8,957 nucleotides of DNA, taken from CAYQAE01 sp964415445 [NCBI: uncultured archaeon] (lineage in GTDB: Archaea > CAYQAE01). The DNA lies in assembly GCA_964415445.1 (NCBI GenBank), contig CAYQAE010000054.1:3866-12822 (forward strand), written 5' to 3'. A model generated the notes under the pieces. The model was given only the letters and a program-made list of their open reading frames with translations, made no database searches and was not told where the DNA came from. This document shows positions 1 through 5,566 of this stretch, piece by piece. The translations under genes were made by a program, and so were the position numbers. The first letter of the stretch is position 1; every line of letters starts with the position of its first letter.

Positions 1-575
1 GAAATTCCTGTTCTTAGACTTAATTGGTTATCTGCTGATGAATTAATTACCACATGGCTCATTGAAGGTAGATGGGGAGGGAATGCCATATTTAAATATT
101 CCCATACACAATTAACTAAAAATCGTTTTCTCTCCCAAAAAAAGTCATGATGGTGTCCAATTGTAGGAAATAAATTTTCTGAGATAAATTCAGTTAGAGC
201 TAAACCTAGGGGAATATTTAGAGGTATAGCCAATGAATTTTCTACAATAAATATCTCAATTGAGAATTTCTTTGCAAAATCTTCAATTTTTTCTTTTAAT
301 ATCTCTTTTATTTGATAGATTCTTTGAGTTATTTTAGGGTCTCTCTTTTGTTTTCCAAAACAGGCTTTAGTTATCTCTTCAATTTCTAGATTAAGAAAAT
401 GTGCAATCTCAACTAGATAAGATGAATTTTGTGGAGTATCTAATTCTCCTGCAAAAAAGAAACAATCAAATCCATTTTTTTCTAATACTTCTACCCATTT
501 TTTAGTCTCTAGGCTAACCCCGTCTTGTCCTGCGATACGAGTAGATACAAATCCTATATTTTTCGAATTTTTCAT
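1..575 (-). CDS. GT4-like glycosyltransferase, N-terminal part (runs off left edge)
   Basis: This reading frame is open from an ATG at 573-575 to the window edge, giving 191 full codons of the N-terminal half of a glycosyltransferase. Near the start it has IGFVSTRIAGQDGVSLETKKW (about residues 7-27), a nucleotide-sugar-transferase entry strand and glycine-rich loop. FFFAGELD follows at about 39-46, and GHHHDFFWERKRF at about 140-152. I recognise this combination from GT-B fold, GT4-like enzymes that move a sugar from an activated donor to an unknown acceptor in the cytoplasm. The donor-binding C-terminal Rossmann domain lies outside the window, so substrate cannot be inferred. A purine-rich AAAAAGGTC lies about 8 bases before the ATG and supports this start. 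The gene sits 49 bases downstream of a membrane protein gene on the same strand and could be co-transcribed with it. The family call is from memory of the motifs. Confidence 0.8.
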   Translation of the reverse strand, partial: MKNSKNIGFVSTRIAGQDGVSLETKKWVEVLEKNGFDCFFFAGELDTPQNSSYLVEIAHFLNLEIEEITKACFGKQKRDPKITQRIYQIKEILKEKIEDFAKKFSIEIFIVENSLAIPLNIPLGLALTEFISENLFPTIGHHHDFFWERKRFLVNCVWEYLNMAFPPHLPSMSHVVINSSADNQLSLRTGI

Positions 576-594
576 ATTTATTGACCTTTTTTAG

Positions 595-607
595 TGATAT
601 TATATCA
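595..607. repeat. Small perfect palindrome between membrane protein and glycosyltransferase genes
   Basis: TGATAT-T-ATATCA is a perfect 6-base inverted repeat about one central base. It lies in the 49-base gap, about 20 bases before the glycosyltransferase start. It could be a weak operator or chance in AT-rich DNA. Confidence 0.3.
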
Positions 608-624
608 TTTCAAAACTTATTTTT

Positions 625-1329
625 CTATATTGCTTCAACCATCTTTGCAAGTTTGAAAAATCCACTGATATAAAAAAATGCCATAGTAAGTTGAAATAAT
701 AAATTGATTGAACCAAAAAACCCAATATTTGTTGAAAAATAAATAATATTTGTAAAATTACTAATAAGAGATGAACAGACTGCAAAAAGAAGAAGTGTCC
801 AACATATATTTGTTGTCTTTAGTGTAGAATAAACATCTTTATAGAAATAAAGTGTTATAAACCATACTGATGCATATATTATATTATAGCTAATCCCTAT
901 AGTTCTTCTTAATTCAAAGAAAGGTATAAGGCCTATTAAAAAAGCTGAAGTCGAAAAAATTATGGTATAAAAGATAATTCTACTTTTTTTAATTTCTTTT
1001 TTGTCTACTACACCAAGTCCTAAATCCTTAGATAGATACATAATTCCTACAGGAATATAAAAATATCCAGATAGATCAATTGTTGATCCTATTGTTTTTT
1101 GAATCTCATTTTCTGTTGTTGAAGATATTGCATCACAACCTAAAAACAAGGTACATAAAATATACATACTTGAAGCTATTAATAATATCCCTGTACCTAA
1201 TGCCCACATTTTATATGCTTCAGAAGCGCCTTCTGTATTTTTATAAATTTGAAGACAAAGACTAAAAATAACAAATTCTATTGTAAACAATATTATGTTA
1301 GAAGTTAGATAGAAAATATCAATTGCCAT
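625..1329 (-). CDS. Seven-helix integral membrane protein of unknown function
   Basis: The product is a 234-residue, very hydrophobic protein with seven likely membrane helices, at about 5-29, 41-64, 80-103, 116-137, 142-163, 175-199 and 203-226. The loops are short and the C-terminus ends as KLAKMVEAI. A basic and acidic loop (DKKEIKKSR, about 109-117) separates helices 3 and 4. There is no soluble domain and no catalytic motif that I recognise. The seven-helix layout with a terminal SGFFKL-type segment is reminiscent of the membrane sensor modules that precede histidine kinases in methanogens, but here it stands alone. The ATG at 1327-1329 has no convincing ribosome-binding site. A TTTAAATT stretch lies about 25 bases upstream, so a leaderless transcript is possible. 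The glycosyltransferase follows after 49 bases, which would allow a role in envelope or surface-sugar biology, but that is a guess. Confidence 0.7.
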   Translation of the reverse strand: MAIDIFYLTSNIILFTIEFVIFSLCLQIYKNTEGASEAYKMWALGTGILLIASSMYILCTLFLGCDAISSTTENEIQKTIGSTIDLSGYFYIPVGIMYLSKDLGLGVVDKKEIKKSRIIFYTIIFSTSAFLIGLIPFFELRRTIGISYNIIYASVWFITLYFYKDVYSTLKTTNICWTLLLFAVCSSLISNFTNIIYFSTNIGFFGSINLLFQLTMAFFYISGFFKLAKMVEAI

Positions 1330-1403
1330 AATTATTCATTTATACACAATTTTAAATTAATTTTTCTATGAAAATTGAGGTCGAAGCAATATAGGAAGAA
1401 GAA

Positions 1404-1416
1404 TTATATATAAAAA
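1404..1416. promoter_or_regulatory. TATA-like element, possibly promoter of the membrane protein gene
   Basis: TTATATATAAAA at 1404-1415 recurs exactly at 2371-2382, next to the other copy of the sRNA element. It is nearly palindromic, so direction cannot be read from it. On the minus strand it would start RNA near 1380 and give the membrane protein gene a leader of about 50 bases. Confidence 0.35.
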
Positions 1417-1420
1417 TAAA

Positions 1421-1464
1421 CCCCCCTCAGTATCGTAGGGATGGTTTTCTTTAGTCTTGAACCC
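1421..1464 (-). repeat. Decayed D-box half of a C/D sRNA element (copy 1)
   Basis: On the minus strand, CTGA (1430-1427) is followed by a run of six G, matching the D box and terminal stem of the intact sRNA at 2394-2465. The guide-like stretch before it reads TATCGTAGGG on the plus strand. The intact copy has TACTCATAGGG, so this copy has lost one C and carries one A-to-G change. No C' box (ATGATGA) or C box is present, and no CCCC run exists to close a terminal stem. A TATA-like ATTATAG (minus, 1487-1481) resembles the promoter of the intact copy and lies a similar distance upstream. The deletion moves the anticodon-like C out of the N+5 register, so I read it as a broken or rearranged copy rather than a working guide. 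Confidence 0.55.
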
Positions 1465-1474
1465 TTTGAATTAT

Positions 1475-1639
1475 CTATTCTATAATCTTTTTTTGTTGCT
1501 TGCTCCATACTTTATTAGGTGTTTTTTTGAGCCATTTGACATAAAGATCTATAAAATGCATACGTTCTTCAAAATTTTTCTTTTTTTCTTCTTCCATTTC
1601 TTTTCGATCTTCTTCTGTTAAGGTAGGAACTTCTGTCAT
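1475..1639 (-). CDS. Small partner protein of the nucleotidyltransferase (54 aa)
   Basis: The start codon ATG (1639-1637) overlaps the stop of the upstream nucleotidyltransferase gene in the arrangement ATGA, which indicates translational coupling. The 54-residue product begins MTEVPTLTEEDRKEMEEEKK and ends in KQQKKIIE. Its N-terminal half is a highly charged Glu/Lys helix. Its C-terminal half carries aromatic and proline landmarks: F29, Y33, W36, P41-N42 and W45-S46. I recall similar short proteins with a W..K.PN..WS..Q pattern beside archaeal nucleotidyltransferases, so it is likely the cognate small partner of a toxin-antitoxin-like pair. Which component is toxic cannot be decided here. 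A GAGATGAT stretch just before the ATG resembles a ribosome-binding site. The stop codon TAG (1477-1475) runs into the TATA-like upstream part of the decayed sRNA element. Confidence 0.7.
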   Translation of the reverse strand: MTEVPTLTEEDRKEMEEEKKKNFEERMHFIDLYVKWLKKTPNKVWSKQQKKIIE

Positions 1640-2235
1640 AAAATCATCTCAGCTTCCTTTTTAACATTTAACTCTTGTATATGATTATTTAATAAATCTT
1701 TATTTAATTTTTCTTTGAAAAGCATATAAATATGTCTTGCATCTTCAAAATCTTTTTCTGATCCCAAATATAATTTGAAAGCAATTTGTAGTTCTAATTC
1801 AGAAATCCAAATTTTTTCTTTATTTAATATTATTTCTAACTTATTATCTAGAGCATAATGGTTGTATTTTGTTTTTGGAAATTTTATTTCAAAGTTAGGG
1901 ATAAATGAATCTTTTTGTGCGAAACGAAGTGGTATCATATCCTTTAGATATTTATTATATGCTTCATCTATATTTGAAGTAATTAAACAATAAAAATTCG
2001 CATTATTTAATTCTTTCCAGAATTTGTTGAATTTTTTGATATCTATTTTTTCCACAAAAAGACCAATGTCTTCTGTGCTTCTACTTCTTCCAAAGAGAAT
2101 TGAAACATATCCTGAAATTATAACATATTTTATTCCAACAATATCAAGAATCTTAGTGAATCGTATCACTAAATCATCAATTGAAGATAATTCTCTTTTA
2201 AAAACTATTTTTTTATTTTTATATTCGAATTCCAT
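1636..2235 (-). CDS. Nucleotidyltransferase-fold protein, toxin-antitoxin-like, catalytic Asp altered
   Basis: This 199-residue protein has the signature of the archaeal nucleotidyltransferase family related to MNT/AbiEii proteins: ISGYVSILFGRSRSTEDIG at about residues 40-58, and later a helical stretch ELELQIAFKLYLGSEKDFED at about 147-166. In working members the GRSR..ED motif continues as D-x-D, the two aspartates that hold metal and nucleotide. Here the first is present (D56), but the second position is G58. This is seen directly as GAC ATT GGT on the coding strand and needs only one A-to-G change from Asp. The protein may therefore be inactive, or may act by binding. It starts at ATG 2235-2233 and is coupled through ATGA to a 54-residue partner. 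The pair is bracketed by two related sRNA elements. A toxin-antitoxin role is inference from the family and gene pairing. Confidence 0.75.
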   Translation of the reverse strand: MEFEYKNKKIVFKRELSSIDDLVIRFTKILDIVGIKYVIISGYVSILFGRSRSTEDIGLFVEKIDIKKFNKFWKELNNANFYCLITSNIDEAYNKYLKDMIPLRFAQKDSFIPNFEIKFPKTKYNHYALDNKLEIILNKEKIWISELELQIAFKLYLGSEKDFEDARHIYMLFKEKLNKDLLNNHIQELNVKKEAEMIL

Positions 2236-2255
2236 GCATTACTATTAGATCAAAG

Positions 2256-2267
2256 TTGTTTTAACAA
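2256..2267. repeat. Short inverted repeat upstream of the nucleotidyltransferase
   Basis: TTGTT-TT-AACAA lies about 20-30 bases before the nucleotidyltransferase start. Operators of self-regulated two-gene modules often sit at this place, but the arms are short and AT-rich, so chance is likely. Confidence 0.25.
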
Positions 2268-2370
2268 TTGTGGAAAAGTAATTTTCGATTCATTCATAGT
2301 AATATTATGTTGATTTTAATAATAATGGATTAAAAAATTATTTTTGAATTATTTGCTAAAAATTATTTCT

Positions 2371-2382
2371 TTATATATAAAA
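2371..2382. promoter_or_regulatory. TATA-like element beside the C/D sRNA
   Basis: TTATATATAAAA is identical to the element at 1404-1415 and lies in the same relation to the D-box end of the sRNA element, so it seems to be part of the duplicated unit. On the minus strand it could drive the nucleotidyltransferase pair with a leader of roughly 110 bases. On the plus strand it would fire into the sRNA antisense. Confidence 0.35.
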
Positions 2383-2393
2383 TAGATACAAAT

Positions 2394-2465
2394 AACCCCC
2401 TCAGTACTCATAGGGTTCATCATAAGATTAAAATCTTCTGAACTCAAGATCATCTTCATCGGGGT
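2394..2465 (-). ncRNA. Double-guide box C/D sRNA, predicted to target C34 of tRNA-Leu(CAA) and tRNA-Met(CAU)
   Basis: Read on the minus strand, the element has these parts in order: 5' stem ACCCC (2465-2461); C box ATGAAGA (2459-2453, one change from RUGAUGA); a 12-base guide TGATCTTGAGTT (2452-2441); D' box CAGA (2440-2437); a self-complementary spacer (about 2436-2424); a perfect C' box ATGATGA (2423-2417); a 12-base guide ACCCTATGAGTA (2416-2405); D box CTGA (2404-2401); and 3' stem GGGGGT. The 12-base box-to-box spacing is the archaeal rule. The D' guide is complementary to AACTCAAGATCA, which contains the anticodon loop CUCAAGA of tRNA-Leu(CAA). The D guide is complementary to TACTCATAGGGT, which contains CUCAUA of a CAU tRNA. 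In both, the fifth base from the D box pairs with anticodon position C34. C34 methylation of elongator tRNA-Met by a C/D RNA is known in archaea. Targets here are inferred, since the tRNA genes are outside the window. Confidence 0.82.
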
Positions 2466-2480
2466 ATAATATAATCTGTT

Positions 2481-2495
2481 CTATAAATTTAAAAG
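2481..2495 (-). promoter_or_regulatory. TATA/BRE promoter of the C/D sRNA
   Basis: The minus strand reads CTTTTAAATTTATAG, a good archaeal BRE plus TATA box. It is centred about 23-25 bases before 2465, where the 5' ACCCC stem of the sRNA begins. The spacing fits a transcript starting at or just before the stem. Confidence 0.6.
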
Positions 2496-2498
2496 AAA

Positions 2499-2722
2499 TG
2501 GGGTTTAGAAAACTCGTCATTAATGTGTCGGGAAAACAAGGATTGGGAAACTATTTATTGATTTTTGTTGAAAAAAAGTAAAATCTAATGATTTTGAAGG
2601 CCAAACCTCAATAATACCAATTTATTCGAAAATCAACAAAAAGTATTTATTAGATACGTAAAATCAAAAAATAAATCTTTCTTTTTTGATAACAATCTCA
2701 TAGTATGTTCAAAAGTTTTTAA
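2499..2722. other. Intergenic stretch without a recognised gene
   Basis: The gap between the nucleotidyltransferase start and the ATPase start is 537 bases; its left part holds the C/D sRNA and its promoter. In the rest I see no credible coding frame and no second C/D sRNA. A 10-base inverted repeat (TTTTTGTTGA at 2562-2571, TCAACAAAAA at 2633-2642) and a short hairpin TTGAAGG/CCTCAA near 2594-2611 are the only structure I noticed. Confidence 0.5.
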
Positions 2723-2723
2723 T

Positions 2724-2741
2724 AAAAAAATATATATTATA
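2724..2741 (+). promoter_or_regulatory. TATA-type promoter of the cation ATPase
   Basis: An A-rich run followed by TATATATTATA (2731-2741) lies about 32-42 bases before the ATG at 2773. RNA would start around 2762-2766, leaving a leader of about ten bases or fewer, which fits the absence of a strong ribosome-binding site. Confidence 0.5.
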
Positions 2742-2772
2742 CAACCTAAAGTGAATATAACTTGGGATATAT

Positions 2773-5496
2773 ATGGTGGATAAAAATGAAAGGCATCAAA
2801 ATGAAGAAAAATGGCATCATCTCAAAGTTGAAGAAGTAATTGAACGCCTAGATATAAATTCAGCCGAAGGTCTCTCCAAAGAAGAAGCTAATTATAGACT
2901 AAAACAGTATGGTGCTAACGAAATTTTTGGTAAGAAAAAGAAAAATGTTTTTTTGAAATTTCTCGATAATTTCAAACAACCACTGATCTATATTCTATTA
3001 ATCGCTGCAACTGTATCTTTAGCTATTGGAAAAACACTGGATGCAGTAGTTATATATGGGGTGGCTTTTCTTAATGCCCTTGTTGGTTTCATTCAGGAAT
3101 CCAAAGCTCAGCAGGCAATAGAAGCTTTAGCTAAGACAATAGTAACTAATATAGTCGTAATCCGTAATGGTGATAAAGAAAAAATTTCCTCGCGTTATGT
3201 AGTACCTGGCGACATTATTTTACTTTCCTCAGGTGATAAAGTACCTGCGGATCTTCGCTTAATTGAAAGTCGTAATCTTGAAATAAATGAATCTGCATTG
3301 ACAGGAGAATCTGTTCCCGTTCAAAAAGATACTTTTTTAGTTGCCAAAGATGCAGTTATAACTGATCAAAATAATATGGCTTTTGCAGGAACTTTAGTTA
3401 CTCGAGGAAGTGGAAAGGGGATAGTAGTTAAGGCGGGGACAAAAACCGAAACTGGAAGAATTTCTAAAATGATGAAAGAAAGCGAAGGACTGGAAACTCC
3501 ACTTACTAGAAAAATTCAAAAGTTTAGCAAAACTCTTCTTTATATCATTATTACTTTGTCAGGATTATTATTTTTACTGGCTTTTTTCAAAGGATTGCCT
3601 TGGACTAGTGGGTTTCAGGCAGCTGTGGCACTTTCTGTAAGTGCAATTCCTGAAGGATTACCAGCTGCAGTTACTGTAACGCTGGCCATTGGTGTAAGTC
3701 GAATGGCTAAACAAAATGCGATAATCAGAAAACTGCCGGCAGTAGAAACAATGGGTAGTACAACTGTAATCTGTTCTGATAAAACTGGAACACTTACCCA
3801 AAATAAAATGACTGTAGAAAACATTTTTGCAGGAAATGAATTATATGAAGTAATTAATGAGTCCAATGAAAAAGGAAAGATCAGAAAAAAAGGAGAAAAA
3901 GAAGATTCTTCTCGACAATTCGCACTAAAAGAATGTTTGCTGACTGGATTATTATGTAATGATTCTCATTTAAGTAAACAAGATGGAGAATTGATCGCTG
4001 AAGGGGACCCTACTGAAGGAGCCCTACTTATGGTTGCCCATAAAGTATCTATGGATAAAGATTCAGTTGAAAAAAAATATCCCCGTATCGATACTATTCC
4101 TTTTGAATCAAAAAAACAGTATATGGCAACTTTAAACAAGAATATTTCAGAAGGCTCTGCTAACACAATATTATTGAAAGGATCTGTAGATGCTGTCCTT
4201 AAACGCTGCAAGAAAGCAATTGATTCACAAGGTAAAAAAATAACTCTAGATATTGAAGAAATAAAAAATCAGACAGCTTTAATGGCAAAAAAAGGACTTA
4301 GAGTTTTAGGTTTTGCCAAAAAAGAGATTGCCCTTCAAAAGCAAAACATGAATGACAGTGATCTTGAATCGGGTATGATTTTTTTAGGATTGATGGGGAT
4401 GATAGATCCCCCTAGACCTGAAGCTATAGAAGCAATCAAAACTGCTCAAAAAGCAGGTATAAAAATAAAAATGATCACAGGCGACCATTTAGAAACAGCT
4501 AAAGCTATTGCTATCCAAATGGGAATTATTGAGGCAAGTGATGAAAATATTTATTCAGGAAAAGAACTCTCCTCTATGTCTGATGAAGAATTTGCCTCCG
4601 CTTCTCAAGCAAAAGTTTTTGCTAGAGTTGCGCCCGAGCATAAACTTCGTCTGGTAAAACATCTACAAGCCGAAGGTGAAATAGTGGCTGTTACAGGGGA
4701 TGGGGTGAATGATTCTCCTGCATTGAGTCGGGCGGATATAGGGATTGCAATGGGCATGATGGGTACAGAAGTTGCAAAAGAAAGTGCTGATATGGTGCTA
4801 GCTGATGATAATTTTGCTTCGATCGAAGCAGCGGTAGAAGAAGGAAGAACGGTTTATTCCAATCTATTGAAAACAATTAAATTTATTTTACCTGTAAACG
4901 GAGGAGAATCACTTATCATTTTTGCAGGTCTGTTATTTTTAGCTATTATTCCTATTCTACCTATACAAATTCTCTGGATTAATATGATAAGTTCCTTGAC
5001 TTTAATGCTAACATTGGCTTTTGAACCAAAACATATGAAAACCATGAACCAACCTCCTCGTGATCCTACAAAAGGCTTACTATCAAAAGGTTTAATGGGT
5101 AGAGTAATGATTATTTCGCTCTTCAATGTATTAGCTATCTTGATTGGATTTGAATTCATTTTTCAAACAACAGAAAACATTACACTTGCCCGCACTATAG
5201 CTGTCAATACACTAGTTGCCGCAGAAACATTTTATTTTCTCAGTATAAGTAGATTCATTCCATCTGTTTTTGACCATTTGAAAGATAGGTCTGTTAAAAT
5301 AGCTTATGTCCCTGCAATAGGCATATTATGTTTATTAATTTTGCAGTATATGTTCACACAATTGGGGGTGATGAATACTCTTTTCCATACACAACCATTA
5401 TCCGTTATGCAATTTTTACTTTGTATAGGCCTTGGATTAGTAGTATTTGTGCCCGCTTTGCTTTTAAATCGTTATAGACCCGTAGATCACTCATGA
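2773..5496 (+). CDS. P2-type cation-transporting ATPase
   Basis: This complete 907-residue P-type ATPase pumps a cation across the cytoplasmic membrane at the cost of ATP. It has the cation-ATPase N-terminal domain (about 14-55), helices 1-2 (about 71-107), the actuator loop TGES (177-180), helix 4 PEGLP (293-297), phosphorylation site DKTGTLT with D336, nucleotide-domain KG (K469-G470), ITGD (568-571) and hinge TGDGVND (641-647). Six C-terminal helices follow. N709 and E712 in helix 5 and N737 in helix 6 match SERCA-type ion ligands. The helix 6 aspartate of SERCA (NxxTD) is replaced here, reading NMISS with S741. The ending LAFEP resembles the mycobacterial CtpF-like branch. Calcium is the first guess for substrate; sodium or another cation is possible. 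Compared with its neighbours it uses more CGT/CGC and CTG codons, hinting at transfer. The ATG follows a TATA box with a short leader. Confidence 0.93.
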   Translation: MVDKNERHQNEEKWHHLKVEEVIERLDINSAEGLSKEEANYRLKQYGANEIFGKKKKNVFLKFLDNFKQPLIYILLIAATVSLAIGKTLDAVVIYGVAFLNALVGFIQESKAQQAIEALAKTIVTNIVVIRNGDKEKISSRYVVPGDIILLSSGDKVPADLRLIESRNLEINESALTGESVPVQKDTFLVAKDAVITDQNNMAFAGTLVTRGSGKGIVVKAGTKTETGRISKMMKESEGLETPLTRKIQKFSKTLLYIIITLSGLLFLLAFFKGLPWTSGFQAAVALSVSAIPEGLPAAVTVTLAIGVSRMAKQNAIIRKLPAVETMGSTTVICSDKTGTLTQNKMTVENIFAGNELYEVINESNEKGKIRKKGEKEDSSRQFALKECLLTGLLCNDSHLSKQDGELIAEGDPTEGALLMVAHKVSMDKDSVEKKYPRIDTIPFESKKQYMATLNKNISEGSANTILLKGSVDAVLKRCKKAIDSQGKKITLDIEEIKNQTALMAKKGLRVLGFAKKEIALQKQNMNDSDLESGMIFLGLMGMIDPPRPEAIEAIKTAQKAGIKIKMITGDHLETAKAIAIQMGIIEASDENIYSGKELSSMSDEEFASASQAKVFARVAPEHKLRLVKHLQAEGEIVAVTGDGVNDSPALSRADIGIAMGMMGTEVAKESADMVLADDNFASIEAAVEEGRTVYSNLLKTIKFILPVNGGESLIIFAGLLFLAIIPILPIQILWINMISSLTLMLTLAFEPKHMKTMNQPPRDPTKGLLSKGLMGRVMIISLFNVLAILIGFEFIFQTTENITLARTIAVNTLVAAETFYFLSISRFIPSVFDHLKDRSVKIAYVPAIGILCLLILQYMFTQLGVMNTLFHTQPLSVMQFLLCIGLGLVVFVPALLLNRYRPVDHS

Positions 5497-5500
5497 TAAC

Positions 5501-5526
5501 TTCTCAAGATCATCTTCATTGGGGGT
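5501..5526 (-). repeat. C-box half of a C/D sRNA element (copy 3) after the ATPase gene
   Basis: On the plus strand CTCAAGATCATCTTCAT (5503-5519) is identical over 17 bases to 2443-2459 of the intact sRNA, followed in both by one pyrimidine and a G run. Read on the minus strand it gives the stem ACCCCC, the C box ATGAAGA (5519-5513) and a 12-base guide (5512-5501), again complementary to a CUCAAGAU anticodon loop with C34 at the fifth position. The expected D' box is missing (GTTA instead), and no C' or D box with a G run follows; the next bases enter the ATPase coding end. A weak AT-rich promoter-like stretch lies upstream around 5547-5562. I take it as a partial duplicate. It could instead be a divergent half-guide RNA. 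Confidence 0.6.
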
Positions 5527-5566
5527 AGTTATTATAATATGAAAATTGTAAATAAATGTTTCTAAA

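Noticed and set aside
1080-1265. Open frame on the plus strand inside the membrane protein gene
   Set aside because: Antisense shadow of the seven-helix gene; no recognisable domain or start signal.
2024-2248. Open frame on the plus strand antisense to the nucleotidyltransferase
   Set aside because: Shadow frame; the minus-strand frame carries clear family motifs.
2394-2465. Reading the sRNA element on the plus strand as a terminator or other structured RNA
   Set aside because: The plus strand does have a GC stem, but box order, 12-base spacing, promoter position and both anticodon matches work only on the minus strand.
2498-2581. 27-codon ATG frame on the plus strand right of the sRNA promoter
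   Set aside because: It is very short, has no ribosome-binding site, and its only TATA-like bases belong to the minus-strand sRNA promoter; no codon-level support.
2562-2642. 10-base inverted repeat flanking 61 bases, considered as insertion-element ends
   Set aside because: Arms are T/A homopolymer-like, no target duplication or coding content; common in AT-rich gaps.
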